Positions 1 through 7,608 of a stretch of 32,957 nucleotides of DNA are shown one piece after another. The notes beneath the pieces are model-generated. The model was not told where the DNA came from. It saw only the letters and a program-made list of their open reading frames with translations, and searched no databases. The stretch is from positions 1 to 32,957 of the forward strand of contig CAKQRQ010000014.1 in assembly GCA_934271465.1 (NCBI GenBank), in the 5' to 3' direction. A program made the translations under genes and the position numbers. The DNA is from an uncultured Alphaproteobacteria bacterium. Lineage in GTDB: Bacteria; Pseudomonadota; Alphaproteobacteria; RF32; CAG-239. Position 1 is the stretch's first letter; each line of letters starts with the position of its first letter.

Positions 1-278
1 CTCTAGATGCGCTGTTATACGTTTTTTTGAAAAAGGCGGATAGTGGAATTTATAGAGTAATTTGAAGGGCGGAAAAATTTTAGCGTAGATAAGCCTACGT
101 GAATTTTTCCGTCCCGAACAAATTGCTCTAGATGCGCTGTTATACGTTTTTTTGAAAAAGACGGATAGTGGAATTTATAGAGTGATTTGAAGGGCGGAAA
201 AAATTTTAGCGTAGATAAGCCTACGTGAATTTTTTCCGTCCCGAACAAATTGCTCTAGAAAACCGCTAGACGCCTTTT
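1..278. repeat. Tandem ~127-bp hairpin repeat, two units plus tail
   Basis: Unit 1 occupies 1-125 and unit 2 occupies 126-252. Both begin CTCTAGATGCGCTG and are nearly identical. A partial third start (253-278, CTCTAGAAAACCGCTAGACG...) runs directly into the gatB stop codon at 279-281. Each unit carries a long imperfect palindrome (54-129 and 179-256): the outer arms AGAG(T)AATTTG / CAAATTGCTCT enclose GGCGGAAAAA / TTTTTCCGTC and an inner GCGTAG / CTACGT pair around a short loop. A third copy and a diverged one lie at 7609-7876, also touching a stop codon. The units contain a short open frame, but its peptide is just the repeat translated twice, so it is not treated as a gene. Confidence 0.9.
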
Positions 279-1736
279 TTAGCTGAGTTTTTTGGACAAC
301 AACTGATTAACCACCCCAGGATTTGCCTTTCCTTGAGAGGCTTTCATAACTTGCCCGACAAACCACCCCATCAGTCCAACTTTACCAGATTTATACGCAG
401 CCACATTGGCGGGATTAGCCGCCAAGATATCATCGACAATCTTCTCAATAGCTGAGGTATCTGTCACTTGACGCAAGCCTTTTTCCTCAACAATTTTCTC
501 GGGAGATTCGCCGGTTTCGACCATCAGAGCAAAAACATCTTTGGCCGTCTTGCCGTTGATTACATTTGTCGACACAAGCTCAACCAAATTGCCAAGGTTC
601 TCCGCCGAAACAGGAGATTCTGCCAACGTCAGTTTCTTTTCGTTGAGCATGGCAAAAAAGTCCCCCATCAACCAGTTGGCAACCTTTTTCGCCTCGTGCC
701 CATGGGCAGCCTTTTCAAAAAAGTCGGCCGTTTCTTTGTTTTCGCAAATGACAGAAGCATCATATGCCGTCAACCCCAATTCCTTGACAAAGCGGTCTTT
801 TTTGGCATCGGGCAGCTCCACCATCTCACCTCTGATTTGCTCAACAAACTCATCTGTCAACACCAACGGCAACAAATCCGGCTCAGGAAAATAGCGGTAA
901 TCATGAGCAAATTCTTTTTTGCGCATGACTTTGGTTGTGCCTGTCGAAGGATCAAACTGGCGCGTTTCCTGCTCAATAACACCGCCGTTTTCATAAGTTT
1001 CGACATGACGTTTGGCCTCGGATTCAATAGCCTGCATCACAAACTTGACTGAGTTGACGTTTTTCATCTCGTTGCGGGTGCGAAATTCTGTTTCACCGAC
1101 CTTGCGAACCGACACATTGACGTCACAACGCATCGACCCCTCGTCCATATTGCCGTCGCACGCCCCTAAATAGCGAACAATCGAACGCAGTTTGCGCAAA
1201 AAGGCGCCGGCTTCTTCGGGCGACCGAAAATCGGGCTTAGTCACAATCTCCATCAACCCAACACCTGCTCGATTCAGGTCAATAAAAGTTTTTGTCGGCG
1301 AAATGTCGTGAATAGATTTTCCGGCGTCCTGCTCAATATGGATTCGCTCAATACCGATATTTTTGCTGGAACCGTCTTCCAAATCAATCTTAACAAACCC
1401 CTCACCCACCAGCGGATATTTGAACTGCGTAATCTGATACCCTTGCGGCAAATCGGCATAAAAATAATTTTTGCGCGCAAACTCGGAATATTTATTGATT
1501 TTGGCATTCAGCCCCATTCCGGTTTTGATGGCCTGTCTGACGCATTGAATATTGAGCGTCGGCAACATACCGGGCATTCCGGTATCAATAAACGACACAT
1601 TTTCATTCACATCCGATCCATAATGAGTCGACGCCCCCGAAAACATCTTGGATTTAGAGATAATCTGGCAATGGATTTCAAGTCCGCAAATAACTTCCCA
1701 GTCGGCTGTCTTCCCTTTGATAATCATTCCGCTCAT
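279..1736 (-). CDS. gatB: Aspartyl/glutamyl-tRNA amidotransferase subunit B
   Basis: GatB is the tRNA-binding kinase subunit of GatCAB. It activates the side chain of Glu-tRNA(Gln) or Asp-tRNA(Asn) with ATP before GatA-derived ammonia amidates it. The protein opens with the family signature WEVICGLEIHCQI and continues with GMPGMLPTLN, a Y-rich YFYADLPQGYQITQ block, RIHIEQDAGKS and DLNRAGVGLMEIVTKPD, and ends with the YqeY-like helical tail (GLMGWFVGQVMK). The start chosen is the ATG at 1734-1736, preceded by GAGGAGG eight bases upstream and located inside the end of gatA. This gives 485 aa, normal for the family; the reading frame runs further upstream but lacks such a site. It is last in the fabI-gatC-gatA-gatB operon. 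The stop codon abuts the hairpin repeat at 1-278. Confidence 0.95.
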   Translation of the reverse strand: MSGMIIKGKTADWEVICGLEIHCQIISKSKMFSGASTHYGSDVNENVSFIDTGMPGMLPTLNIQCVRQAIKTGMGLNAKINKYSEFARKNYFYADLPQGYQITQFKYPLVGEGFVKIDLEDGSSKNIGIERIHIEQDAGKSIHDISPTKTFIDLNRAGVGLMEIVTKPDFRSPEEAGAFLRKLRSIVRYLGACDGNMDEGSMRCDVNVSVRKVGETEFRTRNEMKNVNSVKFVMQAIESEAKRHVETYENGGVIEQETRQFDPSTGTTKVMRKKEFAHDYRYFPEPDLLPLVLTDEFVEQIRGEMVELPDAKKDRFVKELGLTAYDASVICENKETADFFEKAAHGHEAKKVANWLMGDFFAMLNEKKLTLAESPVSAENLGNLVELVSTNVINGKTAKDVFALMVETGESPEKIVEEKGLRQVTDTSAIEKIVDDILAANPANVAAYKSGKVGLMGWFVGQVMKASQGKANPGVVNQLLSKKLS

Positions 1737-1737
1737 C

Positions 1738-3195
1738 TTATTTGCCTCCTCTAAACCCAGCTTGTTTTTCCAAAGCGCTCGCCGCCTTGAAAACGGATTC
1801 TTCATCAAACGCCTTTCCAATAAGCTGCATCCCCAACGGAAGCCCTGCCGCGTTCAGCCCGATAGGCAGACTCATTGCCGGCAGTCCCGCCAGCGAAACC
1901 GAAACCGTAAAAACATCGTTCAACCACATAGTAATCGGGTTTTGTTTCATACTCTCGTCCCCGATGGCAAAAGCAGCTTCCGGCGTGGTCGGCGTCAAAA
2001 TAACATCGCACTTTTTAAACGCCTCAATAAAGTCGTTACGGATAAGACGGCGAACTTTTTGCGCTTTGAGGTAATAAGCGTCATAATATCCGGCCGACAA
2101 AACATACGTCCCAATCATAATGCGGCGTTTGACCTCGGCTCCAAAGCCTGCCGTGCGCGAATTAATATACATATCGTCAAGATGAACCCCATCAACCCGC
2201 TCGCCATAACGCAAACCATCATACCGCGCCAAATTGGACGATGCCTCCGCCGGTGCAATGATATAATAAACCGGCAGCGCATACTTGGTATGAGGCAGAG
2301 AAATCTCAACCACTTCGGCACCTCTGTCCTTGAGCATGGCCGCGGCTTTGTCCCAATAGGCGGCTACCTCGGCATTAAGCCCTTCCACACGATATTCCTT
2401 GGGCAAACCGATACGCATTCCCTTGACATCTGCCGTCAAAAAGCGCTCAAAATCAGGCACTTCAACTTTAGCCGAGGTCGAATCTTTGGCATCATATCCG
2501 GCCATAGATTTAAGCATCACCGCGCAATCTCTGACATCTTTCGCAATAGGCCCCGCCTGATCCAACGATGACGCAAACGCCATAATGCCGTAACGAGAGC
2601 AACGCCCGTAAGTCGGTTTGATTCCTGTCACGCCGCAATAGGCCGAGGGCTGTCTGATAGATCCGCCCGTGTCTGTTCCCGTGGCCGCGGCACACATTTC
2701 CGCCGCAACCGCCGCCGCAGACCCGCCGGACGATCCGCCGGCAACAAGGGATTTATCCTTGCTCCACGGGTTAACAACCGCCCCGAAAGCAGAGGTTTCA
2801 TTACTGCCGCCCATCGCAAATTCGTCCATATTGAGTTTGCCTAAAAACACAGCGCCGTCTGCCAAAAGCTTTGACGTCACGGTCGATTCATAAGGCGGCA
2901 CAAAATTCTTCAAGATATTTGAACAAGCTGTTGTCCTGATATCTTTGGTGCAAAACAAATCTTTGATACCCAAAGGAATTCCCTCAAGATTACCGCCTGT
3001 TCCGGCATCAATTTTTGCCTGCGAGGCCTTCGCCTGCTCAAGCGCCTTCTCGGGAGTCTCCGTCACAAACGCATTCAGCGCGCGTTTGGCATCCATATTT
3101 TTGAGATAAGCTTCCGTCAGCTCAACCGCCGTAAATTCTTTTTTGGCTAAGCCGTCTTTGGCTTCCGAAATTGTCAATTTTGTTAAATCAGTCAT
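1738..3195 (-). CDS. gatA: Aspartyl/glutamyl-tRNA amidotransferase subunit A
   Basis: GatA is the glutaminase/amidase subunit of GatCAB and releases ammonia from glutamine. It belongs to the amidase-signature family. The Ser-cisSer-Lys triad is visible: Lys78 in GIPLGIKDLF, cis-Ser155 in GGSSGGSA and the nucleophile Ser179 in GTDTGGSIRQP. The start chosen is the ATG at 3193-3195 (MTDLTKLTISEA), the usual family N-terminus; a TTG four codons upstream is less likely. The Shine-Dalgarno sequence is weak (GGAAAAAA). Length is 485 aa, as expected. gatC lies 42 bases upstream and gatB begins just past the stop, so gatA and gatB are translationally adjacent. Confidence 0.96.
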   Translation of the reverse strand: MTDLTKLTISEAKDGLAKKEFTAVELTEAYLKNMDAKRALNAFVTETPEKALEQAKASQAKIDAGTGGNLEGIPLGIKDLFCTKDIRTTACSNILKNFVPPYESTVTSKLLADGAVFLGKLNMDEFAMGGSNETSAFGAVVNPWSKDKSLVAGGSSGGSAAAVAAEMCAAATGTDTGGSIRQPSAYCGVTGIKPTYGRCSRYGIMAFASSLDQAGPIAKDVRDCAVMLKSMAGYDAKDSTSAKVEVPDFERFLTADVKGMRIGLPKEYRVEGLNAEVAAYWDKAAAMLKDRGAEVVEISLPHTKYALPVYYIIAPAEASSNLARYDGLRYGERVDGVHLDDMYINSRTAGFGAEVKRRIMIGTYVLSAGYYDAYYLKAQKVRRLIRNDFIEAFKKCDVILTPTTPEAAFAIGDESMKQNPITMWLNDVFTVSVSLAGLPAMSLPIGLNAAGLPLGMQLIGKAFDEESVFKAASALEKQAGFRGGK

Positions 3196-3237
3196 TATTT
3201 TTTCCAATATGATTAAATTCGCCGAACCAATCCGAAA

Positions 3238-3525
3238 TTACTCGACGACTTTCGGCACTGCAAAATAGCCATATTCTTTCATCGGCGCATTAGCCAAAAC
3301 AGCCTCGGCCTGATTGCCTTCGGTCACTTTGTCCTCGCGCATCTCCAAGTGAGCCTCGTTAACCGAAACTAAAGGATCAACCTCGTCCGTATTAACTTCT
3401 TTGAGCTGATCAACCCATTTCAAAATTTTGTTAAATTCGTTTTCCGTCGCTTCCAACTTGTCATCTTCAACCCGAAGCCGCGACAAAAAAGCAATTCTTT
3501 TGACGGTCTGTGCATCTATTGTCAT
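3238..3525 (-). CDS. gatC: Aspartyl/glutamyl-tRNA amidotransferase subunit C
   Basis: GatC is the small wrap-around subunit that stabilises the GatA-GatB interface. At 95 aa it has the usual size. Its features are the N-terminal VKRIAFLSRLRV helix, a central KILKWVDQLKEVNTDEVDPL segment (the highly conserved L..VDTxxVxP region) and a short C-terminal tail ending in FAVPKVVE. It lies between fabI (20 bases upstream) and gatA (42 bases downstream) on the same strand. An AAGAAG-type ribosome binding site precedes the ATG. The gatC-gatA-gatB order is a common bacterial one, and fabI in front of it suggests co-transcription. Confidence 0.94.
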   Translation of the reverse strand: MTIDAQTVKRIAFLSRLRVEDDKLEATENEFNKILKWVDQLKEVNTDEVDPLVSVNEAHLEMREDKVTEGNQAEAVLANAPMKEYGYFAVPKVVE

Positions 3526-3545
3526 TTTATTCTTCTTTCAAAAAA

Positions 3546-4376
3546 CTAGGCCTGTCCTTCGGTCAAAACCTCAACGACTTCTTTAGAATTTTTCATCTTG
3601 AGCATACCCTGAATATGGTATCCGCAGTCCACATGAATAACTTCGCCGGTAATACCCGTGCCGCATTCGGACAAAAGCCCCAAAGCCGCCTTACCGACTT
3701 CCTCCGGCGTGACATTGCGCTCAAGCGGCGCATTCAACGCATTCCAATGCAGCATTTTTCTGAAATCGCCGATTCCCGACGCGGCCAAAGTCTTAATCGG
3801 GCCGGCCGAAATAGCGTTAACTCTGACGCCCTGTTCGCCCAAATCCATAGCGGCATAACGCACGGAAGCCTCCAAAGCGGCTTTGGCAACGCCCATAATA
3901 TTATAGTTGGGCAAAACTTTTTCGGAGCCCATATAAGTCATCGTGACAATGGCGCCGCCGTCCGTCATCAAGGGCGCAGCAAACTTGCAGGCTTCCAAAA
4001 ACGAAAAACACGAAATGTTCATTGTCATGGCAAAATTGTCGCGGGTGGTGTCAACCGTGCGGCCGCGAAGTTGATTTTTATCAGAGAAAGCAATTGCATG
4101 AACCAAAAAGTCAATTTTGCCCCATTTTTGTTTCAATTCCTCAAAACAGGCCTCAACACTGGCGGTATCCGTCACATCGCATTGAATAAGCAGCGGCTCT
4201 TTATCAAGCTGCATAGCCAACGGGCGGACGCGTTTTTCCAAAGTTTCGTTCTGATACGAAATAGCAAGCTGCGCGCCATGCTCGTTCAAAGCCTGCGCAA
4301 TTCCCCAAGCAATTGATTTATCATTGGCAAGCCCCATAATCAGGCCTCTTTTGCCTTCCATCAACAAATTAGACAT
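3546..4376 (-). CDS. fabI: Enoyl-[acyl-carrier-protein] reductase (NADH)
   Basis: FabI performs the last reduction of each fatty acid elongation cycle, converting trans-2-enoyl-ACP to acyl-ACP with NADH; it is the target of triclosan-type inhibitors. The sequence is a classical FabI short-chain dehydrogenase: a GLANDKSIAWGIAQ nucleotide-binding loop near the N-terminus, LVHAIAFSDK, and the catalytic Tyr158-x6-Lys165 pair in NYNIMGVAK, followed by GVRVNAISAGPIKTLAASGI. The start is the ATG at 4374-4376 (MSNLLMEGKRG) with GAGGAAAATCAAA in front; an upstream in-frame GTG would overlap that ribosome binding site. The resulting 276 aa fits the family. It appears to be the first gene of the fab-gat operon. 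Confidence 0.95.
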   Translation of the reverse strand: MSNLLMEGKRGLIMGLANDKSIAWGIAQALNEHGAQLAISYQNETLEKRVRPLAMQLDKEPLLIQCDVTDTASVEACFEELKQKWGKIDFLVHAIAFSDKNQLRGRTVDTTRDNFAMTMNISCFSFLEACKFAAPLMTDGGAIVTMTYMGSEKVLPNYNIMGVAKAALEASVRYAAMDLGEQGVRVNAISAGPIKTLAASGIGDFRKMLHWNALNAPLERNVTPEEVGKAALGLLSECGTGITGEVIHVDCGYHIQGMLKMKNSKEVVEVLTEGQA

Positions 4377-4426
4377 TTTGATTTTCCTCACTTAAAAAAC
4401 ACAATACACAATAAAATTTTACGCTC

Positions 4427-4453
4427 TTGCAATCTGTTCTAAACTTTTATAAA
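4427..4453 (+). promoter_or_regulatory. Weak promoter candidate for the YihY gene
   Basis: TTGCAA (4427-4432) and TATAAA (4448-4453) are separated by 15 bases, about 50 bases before the ATG at 4502. The spacing is short, so this is only a candidate. The TTGCAA hexamer is self-complementary and could serve either direction in this divergent region. Confidence 0.25.
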
Positions 4454-4501
4454 ATTTAAGGCACTTTGTAAACTCTTTTTTTGAAAAAAAGGACAAGTCT
4501 C

Positions 4502-5434
4502 ATGAATTTTAACCTGACAAAACTGCAAGCCGGATTTTCGAGTTTGACCAAACTGTGCCGTTTTATTGCGTCGCGCATCCAAACGGATAATATTCTGCGC
4601 GTCGCCTCGTCTTTGAGCTATACTTCGCTGATTGCGCTTGTGCCGTTAATTGCTATCGGGCTGGCCATTTTTTCGGCCTTTCCGGTATTCAGCGACATCC
4701 GCGGCCAAATTCAGGAAGCCCTGATTCAAAACCTTGTCCCCTCTATCGGCAAAGAAGTTACCGAATATTTCAACGACTTTATTTCCGCAACCGCCAAATT
4801 GACCACGGTCGGCGTTATCGGAATTGCCGTCACGGCGATTTTGCTGCTCTCCACGATCGAGAACTCGTTCAACTATATTTTTAAGGTTTACAAACCCCGC
4901 AGCATCAAAACCAAAATTACCCTCTACTGGACGGTCATCACATTAGGGCCTTTATTGTATGGCGTCGGCTTTTCGCTGCGCGGATATTTTTTCACATTGC
5001 AGCGCCTGATGCCCGAGGACTTTGCCGCGGAATATTTTCTGTCCGCCGGACTGCCCGCCTTGTTTACCTTGCTGACCCTGATGCTGGTCTATATTTTGGT
5101 GCCCAACAAAAAAGTTCAGTTTTGGCATGCTTTTTGGGGCGCGGTCATTGCCATGATCGGCTTTTTCATTATGCGTAAATTCTTTGGAACATTTATCGCC
5201 TCGTCTGTGGCTTATACAACTCTTTACGGAGCGATGGCGGCCATTCCGCTGCTGTTGGTCTGGTTGTATCTGAACTGGGCGGTTGTCATCTTCGGCGCGG
5301 CCATCACAGCGGCTTTGGGGGATTACAAAGAAGAAGTTATTGAAAAAAATTCAGAAAAATCAAAAGGATTTCGCCGTTTTTACAAAAAAAGAAACAATTC
5401 TGAAAAAAAGTTCTTGCAAAAAGAACATAATTAG
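4502..5434 (+). CDS. YihY/BrkB family inner-membrane protein
   Basis: This is a polytopic membrane protein of the YihY/BrkB family, formerly called RNase BN; that name is now considered a misassignment. The family marker ASSLSYTSLIALVPLIAIGLA lies near residue 35. It is followed by about six hydrophobic segments, including TVGVIGIAVTAILLLSTIENSFNYIF, a VYKPRS turn, and the final GAMAAIPLLLVWLYLNWAVVIFGAAI pair typical of the family. A Lys-rich cytoplasmic tail closes the 310-aa protein. The ATG at 4502 with an AAAGGAC ribosome binding site is preferred over an upstream TTG. It is divergent from fabI and precedes recA by 52 bases; the recA SOS box overlaps its last codons. The transported substrate or exact role is unknown. 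Confidence 0.85.
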   Translation: MNFNLTKLQAGFSSLTKLCRFIASRIQTDNILRVASSLSYTSLIALVPLIAIGLAIFSAFPVFSDIRGQIQEALIQNLVPSIGKEVTEYFNDFISATAKLTTVGVIGIAVTAILLLSTIENSFNYIFKVYKPRSIKTKITLYWTVITLGPLLYGVGFSLRGYFFTLQRLMPEDFAAEYFLSAGLPALFTLLTLMLVYILVPNKKVQFWHAFWGAVIAMIGFFIMRKFFGTFIASSVAYTTLYGAMAAIPLLLVWLYLNWAVVIFGAAITAALGDYKEEVIEKNSEKSKGFRRFYKKRNNSEKKFLQKEHN

Positions 5435-5437
5435 AAC
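5423..5437 (+). promoter_or_regulatory. LexA (SOS) box upstream of recA, GAAC-N7-GAAC
   Basis: The sequence GAAC ATAATTA GAAC is the reverse complement of the GTTC-N7-GTTC direct repeat recognised by LexA in Alphaproteobacteria, rather than the CTGT-N8-ACAG palindrome of Gammaproteobacteria. It overlaps the stop codon of the YihY gene and sits 2 bases before a perfect TATAAT at 5440-5445, so bound LexA would cover the recA promoter. The recA ATG is 50 bases further on. Confidence 0.75.
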
Positions 5438-5439
5438 AT

Positions 5440-5445
5440 TATAAT
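5440..5445 (+). promoter_or_regulatory. recA -10 hexamer TATAAT
   Basis: A perfect TATAAT lies 41 bases before the recA ATG. The best -35 candidate is TTGCAA at 5414-5419 with a long 20-base spacer, so the -35 assignment is uncertain. The overlap with the SOS box is consistent with LexA repression. Confidence 0.5.
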
Positions 5446-5486
5446 CTCATACCGATTCGAAAACTACTTTTTTACGGAGTGAACAA

Positions 5487-6521
5487 ATGGATAAAGATAA
5501 AGCACTTGACGCCGCCCTGAGCCAGATTGAAAAAGCTTTCGGCAAAGGCTCCATCATGAGAATGGGACAGGACAACGCCCATGTCGATATTGAAGGAATT
5601 CCGACAGGCTCTCTGGGACTGGATATGGCCTTGGGCATCGGCGGTTTGCCGCGCGGCCGCATTGTCGAAATTTACGGACCTGAAAGCTCCGGTAAAACAA
5701 CTTTGGCCTTAAGCGTCATTGCTCAGGCGCAAAAGAAAGGCGGAACCTGTGCTTTTATTGACGCAGAACATGCTCTTGACCCCTCTTATGCCAAGAAAAT
5801 CGGCGTTGACCTTGAAAACCTGCTGATTTCCCAACCGGACGCCGGCGAACAGGCTCTTGAGATTGCCGACACGCTGGTGCGCTCGGGCGCAATCGATGTT
5901 TTGGTTGTCGACTCTGTTGCCGCGCTGGTTCCAAAGGCCGAACTTGAAGGCGAGATGGGTGATTCCCACATGGGCTTGCAAGCCCGCTTGATGTCGCAGG
6001 CTTTGCGTAAATTGACCTCGACCATTGCCCGCTCTAATACATTGGTTATTTTCATCAACCAAATCCGTATGAAAATCGGCGTCATGTTCGGCAACCCCGA
6101 GACAACGACCGGCGGTAACGCGCTCAAATTTTACGCATCTGTCCGTATTGATATCCGAAGCATCGGCAAGATTAAGGACAAAGAAGATATTATCGGATCG
6201 CAAACCAGAGTCAAAATTGTCAAAAACAAAGTGGCTCCTCCGTTCAAAGTCGTTGATTTTGACATTATGTATGGCGAAGGCATTTCCAAAACAGGCGAAA
6301 TCATCGATTTGGGCGTTAAAGCCAACGTCATCGAAAAATCAGGCGCCTGGTTTGCTTATAACGGCGACAAAATCGGCCAAGGCCGTGAAAACGCCAAAAC
6401 ATTCCTCAAAGAGCATCCCGATATTGCTCTTGAGATTGAAAATAAGATCAAGGCTGATGCCGGACATCTGAGCGCCGAAATGATTGGCGGCTCTTCTGCT
6501 CCGGCCGAAGACGAAGATTAA
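5487..6521 (+). CDS. recA: Recombinase RecA
   Basis: RecA is the DNA strand-exchange ATPase and SOS co-protease. The Walker A motif GPESSGKT spans residues 64-71, and the catalytic Glu lies in FIDAEHALDP. Walker B is LVVDSVAALVP, and the L1/L2 regions follow (GDSHMGLQARLMSQALRKL and FINQIRMKIGVMFGNPETT). The acidic C-terminus (APAEDED) is typical. Length of 344 aa is normal. The ATG follows GGAG with seven bases spacing. It is monocistronic by layout: SOS box and -10 element in front, strong intrinsic terminator behind. Confidence 0.98.
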   Translation: MDKDKALDAALSQIEKAFGKGSIMRMGQDNAHVDIEGIPTGSLGLDMALGIGGLPRGRIVEIYGPESSGKTTLALSVIAQAQKKGGTCAFIDAEHALDPSYAKKIGVDLENLLISQPDAGEQALEIADTLVRSGAIDVLVVDSVAALVPKAELEGEMGDSHMGLQARLMSQALRKLTSTIARSNTLVIFINQIRMKIGVMFGNPETTTGGNALKFYASVRIDIRSIGKIKDKEDIIGSQTRVKIVKNKVAPPFKVVDFDIMYGEGISKTGEIIDLGVKANVIEKSGAWFAYNGDKIGQGRENAKTFLKEHPDIALEIENKIKADAGHLSAEMIGGSSAPAEDED

Positions 6522-6552
6522 ATTTTCACACTAACCTCAAAGGTAAACACAC

Positions 6553-6591
6553 AAAAAATCTCCTTTGGCTCCGGTCAAGGGAGATTTTTTT
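6553..6591 (+). terminator. Intrinsic terminator of recA
   Basis: AAAAAATCTCCTTT pairs with AAGGGAGATTTTTTT across a short loop (GGCTCCGGTC), followed by a T run. The A run on the other side makes it usable for the converging lipoprotein gene (6604-7038) as well. Confidence 0.85.
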
Positions 6592-6603
6592 GGGAAAGAA
6601 CAC

Positions 6604-7038
6604 TCAGTCTATTTTTCTTAATGTTCCATCCGTTTCTAAAACAAATCCTTCTTTCCTTAAACTTTCTTTACCTGATTTATCAAAAACATAATATTCAACA
6701 AAGTTTTTATCATTAATCGTCTGAGCATCAATGATTCCTTCCGGAACTCCCCAAATAATCGACAATGGCCACGTTAACAAATTCAATGATCCATATAACC
6801 ACTGAGATCCCTCTGCTGCATTACCTGAGGCCAAATAAAAATTTCCAATTCCAGGCAAAAGATTCAGCAATCCTGCTGGTGCAGGATTAGCAGGACGCTC
6901 CCAAATACCAATAGGCCTTTGAGGCGTAATTCCCTCTGCCTTTAAACTTTTTAATGAATTTCTTTCTTGAGGAGATAGAGAAACACAAGCAGAAAGCAAA
7001 AACAAACTTAATATACTAAAATAAACTGATTTACGCAT
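6604..7038 (-). CDS. Small lipoprotein of unknown function
   Basis: A 144-aa protein with a clear lipoprotein signal: positively charged start (MRKS), hydrophobic core and a lipobox LLSAC with Cys18. The mature part has a conserved-looking core, PAGLLNLLPGIGNFYLASG, and then a second hydrophobic stretch, LNLLTWPLSIIWGVPEG, before DAQTINDKN. This suggests a membrane-embedded or hairpin segment. The C-terminal ~35 residues (YYVFDKSGKESLRKEGF) look like a small beta domain. I do not recognise a named family. It stands alone, converging on recA, with an AAAGGGA ribosome binding site about ten bases before the ATG. Confidence 0.75.
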   Translation of the reverse strand: MRKSVYFSILSLFLLSACVSLSPQERNSLKSLKAEGITPQRPIGIWERPANPAPAGLLNLLPGIGNFYLASGNAAEGSQWLYGSLNLLTWPLSIIWGVPEGIIDAQTINDKNFVEYYVFDKSGKESLRKEGFVLETDGTLRKID

Positions 7039-7098
7039 TTTTCTAAATATCCCTTTAATAAAAGTTACAAAAAACCCACCTAATTAGGCGGGCGGATG

Positions 7099-7233
7099 TT
7101 AGAAAACCGTATATCACCAACGGCTCGGCTTATTTGGCAAAGCCTTATTCGCCGACATCCGTCCAAAAGACAGACTGTCGGCATAAGTATTTTAAGTCGT
7201 TATGCGACGACTGGTGATATAAGGGTTTTCTAA
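7099..7233. repeat. 135-bp inverted-repeat (MITE-like or structured RNA) element
   Basis: The outer arms TTAGAAAACCGTATATCACC (7099-7118) and GGTGATATAAGGGTTTTCTAA (7213-7233) are complementary over about 20 bases with one or two mismatches. Inside is a second palindrome, GCCGACATCCGTC / GACAGACTGTCGGC, extended by CTTATTC / CATAAG, and two small stems (GGCTT...AAGCC and GTCGTTATGCGAC). No open frame spans it. It could be a non-autonomous mobile element or a transcribed structured RNA; only one copy is in the window. Confidence 0.6.
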
Positions 7234-7377
7234 GCCCAAATACGGAATTAACCGTATCTGAAACAAATAATACTAAAAAAATATCCAAAGTAAAGACTTA
7301 TTTAGGAAAGGCTAACACTTACATCTAAAAATAAATATGAAAAACAAAAAGTTAGTTTATGCTAAACATAACGCTGT

Positions 7378-7431
7378 TTAGCCATTTGAAATAACGCAAA
7401 AAGCAAAAAGGATAAAAATAAGCTGTTTCAT
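7378..7431 (-). pseudogene. Truncated start of a surface-protein gene paralogous to 23201-24766
   Basis: On the minus strand an ATG at 7429-7431 opens the 17-residue peptide MKQLIFILFAFCVISNG followed by TAA. The intact gene ending its leader at 24766 begins MKQLLFILFYFSVISNTYA, so 13 of the first 16 residues match. The DNA upstream, through the GTTTAAAC palindrome, matches too (7406-7493 against 24741-24826). No further homologous coding sequence was seen, so this is a remnant of promoter-proximal leader plus signal peptide left by deletion. Confidence 0.8.
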
Positions 7432-7466
7432 AAGACAAAACCCCGTGATTGACGCTCCGACTCTAG

Positions 7467-7493
7467 CATTTAAACAAACGTTTAAACGCTCTA
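7467..7493. repeat. GTTTAAAC palindromic leader element, copy 1
   Basis: ATTTAAAC and GTTTAAAC-GCTCTA flank a 4-base loop (AAAC), forming an imperfect palindrome about 36 bases before the dead ATG at 7431. Related copies are at 24797-24826 and 24939-24982. Confidence 0.7.
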
Positions 7494-7608
7494 TTTTGTG
7501 GTGAAAATGTTTTTGTTAAATTTCAATGAGATAAAACTTAAAATGCCACAAAAATTCACTTCTACATTGTAAGTGCTTATTTTATTCTAAAATAACAAAA
7601 AGTTGCCA

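Noticed and set aside
15..248. 77-aa open frame on the minus strand
   Set aside because: It is the tandem hairpin repeat translated twice (the segment KIHVGLSTLKFF recurs); no ribosome binding site and no family.
1..252. CRISPR-like array
   Set aside because: The repeated units are ~127 bp with no short direct repeats separated by unique spacers; the units are nearly identical throughout.
511..512. Void entry in the findings list at 511-512
   Set aside because: It carries no observation and has interest 0; it should be disregarded.
1648..2571. 307-aa open frame on the plus strand opposite gatB and gatA
   Set aside because: Antisense to two certain genes, composition typical of a shadow frame (Arg, His and Ile rich), no recognisable domain.
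3510..4316. 268-aa open frame on the plus strand opposite fabI
   Set aside because: Lies wholly antisense to fabI, whose motifs are complete; no ribosome binding site or family.
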